A stretch of 59,766 nt of DNA from Saccharothrix deserti (GCF_009769385.1 NZ_ML775965.1:33238-93003), one strand, 5' to 3'. Shown: positions 46,631-55,480, counted from the first letter of the stretch. The notes: generated by a model not told the origin, from the letters alone. Translations and numbers: made by a program.

Positions 46631-46888
46631 GTGAACCCCTTGCCGGCACTGCGCATCGCGGCGGGCGCGGAACTCGTGACCCTGGTCGTGCTGCTGGCGA
46701 ACCTGGCCACCGTGCACTGACCGGAGGTGTCCTCCGTGGTCGGACCGACGCACGGGTGCGCCTACCTGTTCGTCATCATCCTCACCGTCCGCCACAGCCG
46801 GGTCACCCGCACGCGGGCGATGGCGGTCGTCCCCGGTATCGGTGGGCTGCTCGTCCTGCGGCAACTCGCCGGCGCACGGCAGGGCTGA
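46631..46888 (+). pseudogene. DUF3817-type membrane protein with an internal TGA
   Basis: From GTG 46631 the frame reads NPLPALRIAAGAELVTLVVL, LANLATVH, then TGA at 46718-46720, and continues in the same frame PEVSSVVGPTHGCAYLFVII, LTVRHSRVTRTRAMAVVPGI, GGLLVLRQLA to a stop at 46886-46888. The whole resembles a DUF3817 protein of two or three helices. The TGA stands where a Trp codon (TGG) would be one base away, so it is a nonsense mutation. Confidence 0.6.
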
Positions 46889-46904
46889 CGGGTGCGGTCG
46901 CCGA

Positions 46905-46963
46905 CCAGCCGGACCGGGTCCGCGACGTGGTCGCCGACCACGTCGCGGACCCGGTCCGGCTGG
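46905..46963. terminator. 28-bp perfect hairpin between convergent genes
   Basis: Arms 46905-46932 and 46936-46963 pair perfectly around the loop GCC. It lies between the DUF3817-type gene and the leftward hydrolase gene and is the strongest hairpin of the window, a bidirectional terminator. Confidence 0.85.
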
Positions 46964-47013
46964 GTAATCCCTTGTGGCTCAAGGGAAGGCGTGGCGGTGA
47001 TCGTGACGGCACG

Positions 47014-47700
47014 TCAGGCGTCCGCAGCCGCCGCGGCCAGGATTCGGGCGAGTTCGGCCGGCTTGGTGACCATCGGCCAGTGGCCGGAGTCGATGTCGAT
47101 GAACTCGACGTGCTTGGCCTTGGCCAGCTCGGGCACGTCACCGGCGCCGATCCACTCCTGAGCCTGGGCGGGGGAGAATTCGGGGCACACGAGCACGACC
47201 GGGACGTCGAACCGGCGTTCGTCCGCCAGCCGCACCACGCCCTTGGTCACCCCTTCGGGGACGGGGACGGCGGCGGCCTCGAAGCTGCGCCTGGCCGTTT
47301 CGTCCAGGTCAGCGGAGTCCGGTCCTTCGAACGGCTCCCAGCCGGGGAAGGGCATGACGCCGTTCTCCGGCTCGAAGAAGTCGGCGTAGGGCCGGCCGTC
47401 GGCGGCCGGGAAACCGCCGATGAGGGCGACTTTGGCCACCTTCTCCGGTCGTGCGTCGGCGGCCAGCCAAGCCAGGGTGGCGGCGGCGGAATGCCCTACG
47501 ACCACGGGTTTCCCGGGCGCCGAGTCCACGGCGGCGAGCACCGCCGTCACCTGGTCGTCAAGAGTGGCGGACGTGGATCCATCGCCCTGACCGGGGAGGG
47601 TGAGCGGCACGGGGCGGTGGCCGAGTGCCTTGAGCGCGGGCACGACATCGTCCCAGGCGGACCCGTCGAGCCAGAGGCCGGCGATGAGCAGGATGTCCAT
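47014..47700 (-). CDS. Alpha/beta hydrolase
   Basis: 228 residues from ATG 47700. The N-terminal LLIAGLWLDGSAWDDVVPAL holds the oxyanion-hole strand, VVVGHSAAATLAW the nucleophile elbow with Ser at about 70, and DIDSGHWPMVTKP the catalytic His. A Asp for the triad is likely in VPVVLVCPEFS or nearby, not certain. The protein is cytoplasmic, and its substrate is unknown. It is divergent from a WYL regulator whose gene starts 117 bases away, so the regulator probably controls it. Confidence 0.85.
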   Translation of the reverse strand: MDILLIAGLWLDGSAWDDVVPALKALGHRPVPLTLPGQGDGSTSATLDDQVTAVLAAVDSAPGKPVVVGHSAAATLAWLAADARPEKVAKVALIGGFPAADGRPYADFFEPENGVMPFPGWEPFEGPDSADLDETARRSFEAAAVPVPEGVTKGVVRLADERRFDVPVVLVCPEFSPAQAQEWIGAGDVPELAKAKHVEFIDIDSGHWPMVTKPAELARILAAAAADA

Positions 47701-47817
47701 GATCAGGTTCTCTTTCTCCGGTGAGGTCGGATCGGGTTCCGGTGAACGCTGCAACGCTAGAACCAGTTCCGGACGATCTCCTTCCGGTTCATTCCGATGA
47801 TCGCCTAATCTGCTCGG

Positions 47818-48780
47818 GTGCCGACCGACCTCAGCCCCACCGCACGGGCCCTGCGCGCCATGGAGATCCTCCAGAACCGCCCCGGCGCGACGGCCGGTGA
47901 ACTCGCCGCCGGGTTGGGCGTCACGGAGCGGGCCGCGCGTCGGTACGTCGGCATCCTCCGGGAGGCGGGCATCCCCGTCGAGTCGGCCCGGGGTCCCCAT
48001 GGTGGGTACCGGCTCGGACGCGGGACGCGGCTGCCCCCGGTCGTCTTCACCCAGTCCGAGGCACTCGGCCTGGTCATGGCGGTGCTCGACGGCCAGCCGG
48101 CCGCCACCGACGTCGACGACCTGGTCGGTTCCGCCCTGAGCAAGGTCATCCGGGCACTGCCCGAGAGCGTCGGCAGGCAAGCGGCCGCGCTGCGCGAGCA
48201 CGCGTCGGCCGCGCCCGACCGGTACTCGGCCCTGCCGGACCCCGCCACCACCAGCGCACTCGTCGCGTCCATCGCGGCCCGACGTCGCGTGCTGATCACG
48301 TACCGGAGCGAGTCCGGCAAGGAGTGGGAGGCCGAAGTGGACCCCTGGTCGGTCGTCGTCCGCCACGGGCGCTGGTACCTCCTGTGCCACTCCCACCGCG
48401 CGGCCGCGATCCGCACCTACCGGGTCGACCGGATCCGGGCGGTCCAGCAGACCGCGCACCAATTCGAACCGCCCCACGGACTCGACCCGGTGGCAGCGCT
48501 GGAGGAGAACCTGGGCACCGGGTGGGAGTTCCCCACCCGCGTTGTGTTCCTCGCTCCACTGGCCGACGTGGCCCCGTGGATCCGGCCTCCCATGGGACGG
48601 CTCGAAGCATCGGACGACGGGTGCGTGCTCGTCGGCAGCACGAGCAACCCGACGATGTATGCCCAGGAGTGGCTGGCGAACGTGCCGTTCCCCTTCCGCG
48701 TCGAGGACGGGCCGGAACTCCGCGCCGCGGTCGCGACGCTCGCGGCACGTTTCGCCGCCGCCTTGCCGGACCGACCCTGA
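47818..48780 (+). CDS. WYL-domain transcriptional regulator
   Basis: 320 residues from GTG 47818. The N-terminal HTH (TARALRAMEILQNRPGATAGELAAGLGVTERAARRYVGILREAGIPV) with the wing GPHGGYRLGRG is of the DeoR-like type found in WYL regulators. The WYL domain (about 140-200) has RRVLITYRSESGKEWEAEVDPWSVVVRHGRWYLLCHSH and AIRTYRVDRIRAV. The C-terminal WCX-like extension follows. It is divergent from the hydrolase, and repeated TTCCGG elements lie in the 117-base gap near 47767-47795. WYL regulators bind nucleotides or small molecules; the ligand is unknown. Confidence 0.9.
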   Translation: MPTDLSPTARALRAMEILQNRPGATAGELAAGLGVTERAARRYVGILREAGIPVESARGPHGGYRLGRGTRLPPVVFTQSEALGLVMAVLDGQPAATDVDDLVGSALSKVIRALPESVGRQAAALREHASAAPDRYSALPDPATTSALVASIAARRRVLITYRSESGKEWEAEVDPWSVVVRHGRWYLLCHSHRAAAIRTYRVDRIRAVQQTAHQFEPPHGLDPVAALEENLGTGWEFPTRVVFLAPLADVAPWIRPPMGRLEASDDGCVLVGSTSNPTMYAQEWLANVPFPFRVEDGPELRAAVATLAARFAAALPDRP

Positions 48781-49176
48781 TGGCGATCGGGTGGGGCGCT
48801 GCCGTGTCGGCGTCGCCGCACTCGTAACTACCGCGACATTGCGGCGTCACGACCATGCGCGAATCTCTCCCGAGAACGCGGGAATCAGGACACGGGGAGG
48901 CGGCATGACGAGTCTCGTACGCGGCCGTCTCGCCGACCTCCGGTGCCGTGTCCACCAGTCGGCGTGGACTCGCGGCCGTGTCGCCCACGGTGCGCGATGC
49001 ACCCGTGTGAGCGCGCGCGCCTGAGCATGCCGTGCGCTGCTCGTGGTCCTTCGACGCTCATCCGTTAGTCCACTGTTCCTGAGCCCGGCCGATATCGCCG
49101 GTCGAGTCCGCGCGCGACAAGATCCGCCCCGTGGCCACTCGCCCGTTCCCGTTCCCGCTCCGTTCCGGAGGTCTCC
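48781..49176 (+). other. Upstream region of the NCS2 permease gene, possible short ORF
   Basis: The 396 bases hold one short ORF with a good ribosome site: ATG 48905 to TGA 49024, 39 residues (MTSLVRGRLADLRCRVHQSA...), Arg-rich with two cysteines, preceded by GGGGAGG. It could be a leader peptide for the permease gene downstream, but the evidence is only the site and the position. No riboswitch is recognised. Confidence 0.35.
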
Positions 49177-50553
49177 GTGTCACAGGCCCCTGCCCCGCCC
49201 GAATCCGGCCGGCGCCCGGTCGACCAGGTCCTGCCGCCCGGTCGGCTGGGCCTGCTCGGTCTTCAGCACGTGCTGGTCATGTACACCGGCTGCGTCGCCG
49301 TCCCGCTGGTGTTCGGGTCCGTCGCCAAGCTGGACACCTCCACCATCGGCCTGCTGATCAACGCCGACCTGCTGGTGGCCGGTCTGGTCACGCTGCTCCA
49401 GGCGCTCGGCATCGGCAAGGTGCTCGGCGTGCGGTTGCCGGTCGTCGCGGGCGCGACCTTCACGGCCGTGACCCCGATGATCCTCATCGCGGGCGAGTAC
49501 GGGATGCAGGCGGTCTACGGCTCCATGATCGCCGCCGGTGTGTTCGGGCTGCTGGTCGCGGTTCCCTTCGCGCGGGCGGTGCGGTTCTTCCCGCCGTTGG
49601 TCAGCGGCTCGGTCATCACCGTCATCGGGCTCTCGCTGATCGGTGTGGCCGCCGGCCTGATCGCGGGACTGGACCCCACGGCGGAGGACTACGCGGCGCC
49701 GAGCCACCTGGCGCTCGCGGGCGGCATCGTGCTGCTGATCGTCATCATCAGCCGTTTCACGAGCGGGTTCCTGTCCCAGCTCGGCGTGCTGCTGGGACTG
49801 GCGGCCGGGACCCTGGTCGCCATCCCGATGGGGCTGACCGACTTCTCCTCGGTCGGGCAGGCCGACTGGGTGGGGCTCGCCGCGCCGTTCCACTTCGGCG
49901 CACCGCAGTTCCCGCTCGCGGCCGTGATCTCGATGTGCGTGGTGATGCTGGTGACGTTCACCGAGTCGACCGCCGACATGCTCGCCGTCGGCGACATGAC
50001 CGGCCGCCCGCTGACCAAGGCCGATCTGGCGCGTGGTCTGGCCGGTGACGGCGTCTCCGGGATCTTCGGCGGGATCATGAACGGCTTCGTGGACACGGTG
50101 TTCGCGCAGAACGTCGGTCTGGTCGGCATGACCAAGGTGCGCAGCCGTTACGTCGCCGCCGTCGCCGGGGGCATCCTCGTCCTGCTCGGTCTCGTGCCCA
50201 AGCTCGGTGAGATCGTCGCCTCGCTGCCCGGTCCGGTGGTCGGCGCGGCCGGCCTGGTCATGTTCGCCACCGTCACCGCCGTCGGCATCAACACCCTGCG
50301 CAAGGTGGAGTTCGAGGGCACCAACAACCTGCTGATCGTGGCCGTCTCGATCGGCGTCGGCATGCTGCCGGTCGCGGCGCCGACCATCTACCACGCCTTC
50401 CCGACCTGGGTGCAGATCATCGGCGGCAGCGCCATCACCAGCGCCACCCTCACCGCGTTCCTGCTGAACCTGCTGTTCAACCACACACCCGGTCGCCGGA
50501 AGCCCGCTGTCGTGGACGAGAGCCCCGCCACCCCGGCGGCGAACACACCCTGA
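49177..50553 (+). CDS. NCS2-family nucleobase (uracil/xanthine) permease
   Basis: 458 residues from GTG 49177, with GGAGG upstream. Fourteen membrane segments. The pattern matches NCS2 nucleobase transporters: GLLGLQHVLVMYTGCVAVPLV in segment 1, RLPVVAGATFTAVTPMI, FPPLVSGSVITVIGLSLI, TESTADMLAVGDMTG (helix 8 with the conserved Glu), and the family motif VFAQNVGLVGMTKVRSRYV with the substrate-contacting Asn. It symports uracil, xanthine or uric acid with protons; the exact base cannot be told. The gene is alone between two hairpins. Confidence 0.92.
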   Translation: MSQAPAPPESGRRPVDQVLPPGRLGLLGLQHVLVMYTGCVAVPLVFGSVAKLDTSTIGLLINADLLVAGLVTLLQALGIGKVLGVRLPVVAGATFTAVTPMILIAGEYGMQAVYGSMIAAGVFGLLVAVPFARAVRFFPPLVSGSVITVIGLSLIGVAAGLIAGLDPTAEDYAAPSHLALAGGIVLLIVIISRFTSGFLSQLGVLLGLAAGTLVAIPMGLTDFSSVGQADWVGLAAPFHFGAPQFPLAAVISMCVVMLVTFTESTADMLAVGDMTGRPLTKADLARGLAGDGVSGIFGGIMNGFVDTVFAQNVGLVGMTKVRSRYVAAVAGGILVLLGLVPKLGEIVASLPGPVVGAAGLVMFATVTAVGINTLRKVEFEGTNNLLIVAVSIGVGMLPVAAPTIYHAFPTWVQIIGGSAITSATLTAFLLNLLFNHTPGRRKPAVVDESPATPAANTP

Positions 50554-50593
50554 CCGCGGAGGGCGGGAGCACTCGTGCTCCCGCCCTCCGCGG
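50554..50593. terminator. 19-bp hairpin after the permease
   Basis: Perfect arms 50554-50572 and 50575-50593, starting at the base after the stop codon. Confidence 0.8.
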
Positions 50594-50658
50594 CGCTCGG
50601 CAAGTCCACTGGGGACGGTCGCTCTGGGCTTCTGCGAGCGTCCGGAACGACGTGCCGC

Positions 50659-51110
50659 TCACCACCGCACCGGGAGTTCGGCCAACCCGCCGGTCAACAC
50701 GTCCCGGCGCATCTTCAACTCCGCCACGGGCACCGCGAGACGCAACGTCGGGAACCGCGGCACGAGCTGGGAGAACACCGCCTGCAACTCGATGCGGGCC
50801 AGCGGCGCGCCGATGCAGTAGCGGGCCCCGTGCCCGAACGCGAGATGCGCCGTGGCCGAGCGGGTGATGTCGATCCGGTCGGGCTCGGCGAACACGGTCG
50901 GGTCGTGGTTGGCCGCACCGTTGTCCAGCAGCACCAGTTCCCCGGCCCGGACGGTGACTCCGTCGATCTCCAGATCCGCCCGTGCGTAGCGGGGAATCCC
51001 GCCGCCACCCTTGCCCGGCGCGCGCAGTATCTCCTCGACCGCGTTCGGGACCAGGCCGGGATCGTCCAGCAGCGCCTGCCACTGCTCGGGATTGGTCAAC
51101 AACACAGGGA
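50659..51110 (-). pseudogene. Cytochrome P450, C-terminal third
   Basis: On the minus strand the sequence starts abruptly at LLTNPEQWQALLDDPGLVPN and runs through AVEEILRAPG (the E-x-x-R helix is mutated or partial), VRAGELVLLDNGAANHDPTV, FAEPDRIDITR and HLAFGHGARYCIGAPLARIE, the heme-binding loop with its Cys, to the stop at 50659. About 250 N-terminal residues are missing. At 51107-51110 it meets a TetR tail on the opposite strand, so two genes have been joined by a deletion. Family: bacterial class I P450 (CYP105/107-like). Confidence 0.85.
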
Positions 51111-51351
51111 GCCGGAGTTCCGCGACGTGATCGACACGATCCGGGTGGCTTCCACCGAGATCACCCACCGCCACCTCACCGACGCCATCCCGGACGGCCC
51201 CTGGCAGGACTGGGCGGCACGACTGATACCCACGCTCACCCTGGAAGCCGTCATCGCCTGGCTGGACACCGGCCAACCCGACCCCGAGCACGCCGCGAAG
51301 CGCATCCAGCACGCCATCCACGGAGTGATCCGAGCCGCTCAACCCATCTGA
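51107..51351 (+). pseudogene. TetR-family regulator, C-terminal fragment
   Basis: The plus strand reads DVIDTIRVASTEITHRHLTD, WQDWAARLIPTLTLEAVIAWLD and DPEHAAKRIQHAIHGVIRAA to the stop at 51349-51351, a typical end of the ligand domain of TetR/AcrR regulators. The HTH and first two thirds are missing. It was probably the neighbour of the P450 gene before the deletion. Confidence 0.65.
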
Positions 51352-51611
51352 CGCCGACATCCCGCCACCGAAGGCGCGGGCCTGCTACCAGGGTGGTCGT
51401 GGTTCGGTCGTCGGGGATCTTGTCGCGGATGGCGGTCCGACGGCAGTCGGCGTCGCGGCGCCCTGGACCGTGCCGCGCTCTACGCCGCCGTGTCGCGGGT
51501 GTGCTTTCCGCGCGTGGACCGGCCGAGGTGGAGCGTCGTGCTGGTGGCGGCGGCCGAGGTGGCCCGCGATCTGGCCCCGGCCTGACCGTCCCGACGCGCC
51601 GTCCGCGGTCG
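51352..51611. other. Intergenic, possible gene tail
   Basis: A plus-strand frame ending at 51583-51585 (RALDRAALYAAVSRVCFPRV, then VDRPRWSVVLVAAAEVARDL) has coding-like composition but no start or known domain. It may be a scrap of a deleted gene. Otherwise nothing is seen. Confidence 0.3.
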
Positions 51612-52259
51612 TCAGTGGAGTTCGACCAGGCCGCGGCGGACTGCCTCGGAGACGGCGCCGACGCGGTTGTCGGCGCCTAGTTTGCGGTAGAGCCGGACGA
51701 GGTGCGTCTTGATGGTGGCCTCGGTGAGGAAGAGGGACGTGGCGATGGCGCGGTTGCTCAGGCCTCGGGCTACCAGCCGGATCACCTCCACCTCCCGTTC
51801 GGTGAGCACGGGCTCCGGGTTGGTGAGCCGGCTGACCACGCGGGCGGCGGCGTCCGGTGCGAGGCCGACGCCGCCGCCGGCGGCTGTCCGCACGGCTTGG
51901 AACAGCTCGTCCGGTGCGCCGGCCTTGAGCACGTAGCCGCGGGCGCCCGCCGTCATGGCCCGCACCACATCGGCCTCGGTGCCGTAGCTGGTGAGCACGA
52001 CGACCGCGGCGCCGGGCGTGGTGGTGAGGATTCGCCGAGTGGCCTCCACGCCGTCCATGCCGCCGCCTTCGCCCGCCAACCGCAGGTCCATGAGCACCAC
52101 GCCGGGGCGGAGTTCGGCGGTGAGTCGGATCGCTCCCTCGCCGTCGCCGGTCTCGCCGACGACCTCCAGGTCGGGTTCGCCTTCGAGCAGCGCCCGGACC
52201 CCGGCGCGGAACATCCTGTGGTCGTCGACCAGGAGCACGCGGATTCGCAGCGGGGTCAT
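51612..52259 (-). CDS. NarL/LuxR-type response regulator
   Basis: 215 residues from ATG 52259. The receiver domain (about 5-125) shows LLVDDHRMFRAGVRALL (the acidic pair), PGVVLMDLRL with the phosphorylated Asp, VVVLTSYG and YVLKAGAPDEL with the conserved Lys. The LuxR HTH (about 150-212) is LTEREVEVIRLVARGLSNRAIATSLFLTEATIKTHLVRLYRKLG. The start overlaps the end of the histidine kinase gene by four bases, so they are coupled. Targets are not known, but the divergent binding-protein gene with its palindromes is a candidate. Confidence 0.95.
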   Translation of the reverse strand: MTPLRIRVLLVDDHRMFRAGVRALLEGEPDLEVVGETGDGEGAIRLTAELRPGVVLMDLRLAGEGGGMDGVEATRRILTTTPGAAVVVLTSYGTEADVVRAMTAGARGYVLKAGAPDELFQAVRTAAGGGVGLAPDAAARVVSRLTNPEPVLTEREVEVIRLVARGLSNRAIATSLFLTEATIKTHLVRLYRKLGADNRVGAVSEAVRRGLVELH

Positions 52260-53506
52260 CCCGCAGTCGCCGGGCGGGCCCGCGACAACCGCGTGGCGGC
52301 CGGCAACGGTATCCGGGCGGCGAGCACCGTGCCGCGGCCGGACGTGCTGTCCACGGTCAGCGCGCCGCCGTGCTCGTGCACCCGTTGCCGCATGGCGGCC
52401 AGGCCGAACCCGCGCTGAGGCTCGGCCACCGTCCGGCCCGGCGTGAAGCCGGTCCCGTCGTCACGCACCTCCACGGCGACGTGGTCGCGGTCGTGGTGCA
52501 GCGTGACCACCACGTGGTCGGCGTCGGCGTGTTCGCGGACGTTCGCCAGCGCGCCCTGGACGACCCGCAGCAGTGCGGCCGTCATCTGCGACGGCAGCGG
52601 CCGGTGCTTCCCGACGGCGTGGAAGCTGACCTCGGCCGCCGTGCCGGACTCCTGCGCGCGTGCGCAGAGATCGGTCAGCGCGGCGGTGAAGTCGCCGTCG
52701 TCCAGCGCCGGCGGGGTGAGGTCGGCGATCATCCGTCGCGCCTCGACCAGGTTGTCGCCCAGGTACCGCGTGACGGTCCGCATCCTGTCCCGGGCCCGGT
52801 CCGGGAACTGCTGCCAGTCCCGGTCGGCGGCCTGGAGCAGGGTCCGGCTGGCGGCGAGCTCCTGCGTCAGGGTGTCGTGCAGTTCCCGCGCGATCCGGGC
52901 CCGTTCGGCGAGGGCGCCGGCTTCGCGCTGCTGAGCGGCGAGTGCGCCGCGGGTGCGGTGGAGTTCGTCGAGCAGGCGCTGCTGGACGGCCGCGTCCCGC
53001 TGCTGGCGGCGGTACAGCAGAGCGGCGGCCCAGACGGCGCCCACCGGCACGATGACGCGCATGGGGTCGAAAGGGGCCGCCACGGCGGCGAACGCGACCA
53101 CCGCGGTGATCACGACCAGCGCGGCGGAGGATGCCTTGGCGGTCAGCGCCCGCACCGCGAGGCAGGCCAGGGGGACCGCACACCAGGCGATCTCGGGCCG
53201 GAGCGACGCCGGCGACAGGACGACGAGCGCCAGCCACGGCGCCAACAGCCCGCCGATCCACAACGGACGCCACCGGTCGAGCCGATCCCACCAGACCAGG
53301 CCGGCGGCGTAGCCCCCGGCGAGCGCCGCACTCACCGAGATGATGTACGGACAATTCGGCTCGTTCAGGTCGAGCAGGCGCAGGGCCGTGCCGGTGACCA
53401 CGGCGAAGAAGACGGCGTGGAGCAGGTACCCGGCACTCTCCGCACCGAAGCGCCGTCGTCGGCCGGTCGAGGACCCGTCGTCGTCGGCCTCGGTGTCGGC
53501 GTTCAC
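52256..53506 (-). CDS. NarL-partner histidine kinase
   Basis: 416 residues from GTG 53506, with AAGGGAGA upstream. Five or six membrane helices (about 30-175) form an integral-membrane sensor with no large outside loop. A coiled coil leads to the HisKA_3 dimerisation helix with [20 protein letters not shown], where His is the phosphorylation site, and to a HATPase domain with [20 protein letters not shown] (N box), VRDDGTGF (G1) and [16 protein letters not shown] (G2). It belongs to the DesK/NarX-like group. It phosphorylates the downstream response regulator. The signal is unknown. Confidence 0.93.
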   Translation of the reverse strand: MNADTEADDDGSSTGRRRRFGAESAGYLLHAVFFAVVTGTALRLLDLNEPNCPYIISVSAALAGGYAAGLVWWDRLDRWRPLWIGGLLAPWLALVVLSPASLRPEIAWCAVPLACLAVRALTAKASSAALVVITAVVAFAAVAAPFDPMRVIVPVGAVWAAALLYRRQQRDAAVQQRLLDELHRTRGALAAQQREAGALAERARIARELHDTLTQELAASRTLLQAADRDWQQFPDRARDRMRTVTRYLGDNLVEARRMIADLTPPALDDGDFTAALTDLCARAQESGTAAEVSFHAVGKHRPLPSQMTAALLRVVQGALANVREHADADHVVVTLHHDRDHVAVEVRDDGTGFTPGRTVAEPQRGFGLAAMRQRVHEHGGALTVDSTSGRGTVLAARIPLPAATRLSRARPATAG

Positions 53507-53590
53507 GCCGTCTCCCTTCTGTCCACGCCGGCCGCTGACCTGCGACAAACGGCGATCATGGTCCGAATCTCCCGTCAACGGTCCCACCGT

Positions 53591-53641
53591 CAACCGTTCG
53601 GTTGAACCCAGGTTCAACCGTCGGCCCCGAGGGTTCAACCC
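53591..53641. promoter_or_regulatory. Stacked palindromes in the kinase / binding-protein divergent region
   Basis: CAACCGTTCGGTTG (53591-53604), CGGTTGAACC-CA-GGTTCAACCG (53599-53620) and GGGTTCAACC (53631-53640, continuing into CGCC) repeat the half-site GGTTGAA / TTCAACC in both directions. They lie 85 bases from the kinase start and about 100 before the binding-protein start. They look like operators for one regulator, possibly the response regulator itself. Confidence 0.65.
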
Positions 53642-53742
53642 GCCTGACGACGCCGCACCGCTTCGCACGCGGCAGAGTCGGTCATAGAGCTTTCAACAAC
53701 ATTCAGCCACGCCACGGCTCGGCGGGCAAGAGAGGGACGGTG

Positions 53743-54885
53743 ATGACCACATTCAGCAGGCGGTGGATGCTCGGTGCGGGCGGCGCGGTACTCGGCGCGG
53801 CGGCACTCGGCACATCGACGGCCGCCAACGCCGGCGGCGCGCCCGCGTCTCCGGTGGGTGGGCCGGTGTCGGAGGAGACGAAGTCGCTCGACGAGTTGTA
53901 CGCCGACGCCCTGAGCGAGGGCGGCGAGCTCGTCGTGTACGCCGGCGGGGACACGCCGACGCAGCAGGACCGCACCAAGCAGGCGTTCCTGGCCCGCTTC
54001 CCCGACATGAAGCTGACGATGGTCGTCGACTACAGCAAGTTCCACGACGTCCGCATCGACAACCAGCTCGCGACCGGCACGCTGGTCCCGGACGTGGTGC
54101 AGTTGCAAACGCTGCAGGACTTCACCCGTTGGAAGAAGGCGAGGGTACTGCTGCCGTACAAGCCGGCAGGCTTCTCGGCCCTGCACAAGGCGTTCAGGGA
54201 CCCGGACGGCGCGTGGTCGGCGGTCGCCGTCATCGCCTTCAGCTACATGTACGACGTCGCGGCCGTCGGCGGCACGGTTCCTGCCACACCGCTCGACCTG
54301 GTCGACCCGCGGTGGAAGGGAATGATCGCGTCCTCGTACCCGCACGACGACGACGCCGTCCTGTACCTGTACCGGCTGTACGCGCAGAAGTACGGCTGGG
54401 AGTGGGTGGCGAAGCTCGCCGCGCAGGACGTCCAGTTCGCCCGCGGCAGCCACTCCCCGGGCGTCGCGGTCAACACCAAGCAGAAGGCGATCGGCATCGG
54501 CGGCGGCGGCTCGCTGCTCTCGCAGCCGACCGCCCCGACCCGCTGGGCCGCCGCCGACGGCCACCCGTTCATGGCCTGGGGTCAGCGCGCGGCGATCCTC
54601 GCCGGTGCCGCCCACCCCGCGGCGGCGAAGCTCTACCGGAACTGGCAGCTCTCCGCCGCCGTGCAGCAGAACTCGTTCAACGGCTGGTCGGTGCGCACCG
54701 ACATCACCCCCGCCGGGGGGCTCAAGCCGATCTGGCAGTACCCCAACGCCAACCTCGACGGGTTCCCGCAGTTCATGGCCGACCGCGCCGAGGTCGAGCG
54801 CTGGAAGCAGACCTTCGCGCTGTACTTCGGCGAGGTCCAAGGCCCACCCACCCCCGGCTCGCTCGGGCTGCACCCCGGTCGGTAG
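53743..54885 (+). CDS. Tat-secreted solute-binding protein (iron/thiamine-type)
   Basis: 380 residues from ATG 53743; GTG 53740 is alternative. The Tat signal peptide has SRRWMLGAGGAVLGAAALG. The mature part resembles class II periplasmic binding proteins of the iron(III)/spermidine/thiamine group: ELVVYAGGDTPTQQDRTKQAFLARFPDMKLTMVVDYSKFHDVRIDNQLATG, PDVVQLQTLQDFTRWKKA, WSAVAVIAFSYMYD, LVDPRWKGMIASSYPHDDDAVL and RAAILAGAAHPAAAKLYRNWQL. No transporter partner is nearby, so it is an orphan. It may bind a metal chelate or an amine. Nearest relatives in actinomycetes are annotated only as extracellular solute-binding proteins. Confidence 0.88.
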   Translation: MTTFSRRWMLGAGGAVLGAAALGTSTAANAGGAPASPVGGPVSEETKSLDELYADALSEGGELVVYAGGDTPTQQDRTKQAFLARFPDMKLTMVVDYSKFHDVRIDNQLATGTLVPDVVQLQTLQDFTRWKKARVLLPYKPAGFSALHKAFRDPDGAWSAVAVIAFSYMYDVAAVGGTVPATPLDLVDPRWKGMIASSYPHDDDAVLYLYRLYAQKYGWEWVAKLAAQDVQFARGSHSPGVAVNTKQKAIGIGGGGSLLSQPTAPTRWAAADGHPFMAWGQRAAILAGAAHPAAAKLYRNWQLSAAVQQNSFNGWSVRTDITPAGGLKPIWQYPNANLDGFPQFMADRAEVERWKQTFALYFGEVQGPPTPGSLGLHPGR

Positions 54886-55004
54886 GTCGCGCTGGTCGTC
54901 AACCAGCGGGTGACGCCGCGTCCGGGTCGCCATCGCCCGCGTCCCTGCTCGACACCGCCGTCGGCGGCTCGTGGTCCCGGCGCACCACGGTGATCACCAC
55001 GTGA

Positions 55005-55463
55005 TCACCACGAGCCGCCGGCCGCCGACGCCGACCGCCTGTCGCCGACCTGGGCGGCGGATTCGGGTGGCCCCGCAGGAGTCCCGGACGGTTCGAACTC
55101 GCGCTTGAAGTCGGGGCACTCCACGAGCGGCTCGTGCCGGCACGTCGAGGCGTGGCGCAGGCTGTTCCGCATCCGGATCAGCCGGGCGATGTCCTCGTCC
55201 AGCTCCCGGGCCTTTTCCGCCATCCGGGCCCGCAGTCCGGTGTCCCTGGGCGTCGCGGCCAGGAACCCGGCGATCTCGGCGATCGTGAAGCCGGCACCGC
55301 GGGCACAGGCGATGAGCGCGAGCCGGTCCAGGACCTCCGGCCGGTAGGTGCGGCGCAGGCCGTTGCGCCCGGTCGAGGCGATGAGGTCCCGCTTCTCGTA
55401 GAACCGCAGCGCCGACGGTGCCAGTCCGGACTTCTCGGCCACCTCGGCGATGTCGAGCAGCAT
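55005..55463 (-). CDS. MerR-family transcriptional regulator (short form)
   Basis: 152 residues from ATG 55463. ATG 55499 is in frame, but it lies inside the operator, so the shorter form is preferred. The winged HTH (LLDIAEVAEKSGLAPSALRFYEKRDLIASTGRNGLRRTYRPEVLDRLALIACARGAGFTIAEIAGFL) is followed by the dimer helix with a coiled coil (LRARMAEKARELDEDIARLI). The region STCRHEPLVECPDF has two cysteines, the usual place for metal or redox ligands, though the spacing is not that of SoxR. Divergent from the metallo-beta-lactamase ORF and likely its regulator. Confidence 0.88.
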   Translation of the reverse strand: MLLDIAEVAEKSGLAPSALRFYEKRDLIASTGRNGLRRTYRPEVLDRLALIACARGAGFTIAEIAGFLAATPRDTGLRARMAEKARELDEDIARLIRMRNSLRHASTCRHEPLVECPDFKREFEPSGTPAGPPESAAQVGDRRSASAAGGSW

Positions 55464-55480
55464 CCGCCGCCGCCTCCCTT

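Noticed and set aside
46718..46720. TGA as selenocysteine or Trp recoding
   Set aside because: No SECIS-like hairpin follows, and all other genes use TGA as stop. A nonsense mutation is simpler.
53743..54885. Complete iron ABC importer locus
   Set aside because: Only the binding protein is present; no permease or ATPase gene is adjacent.
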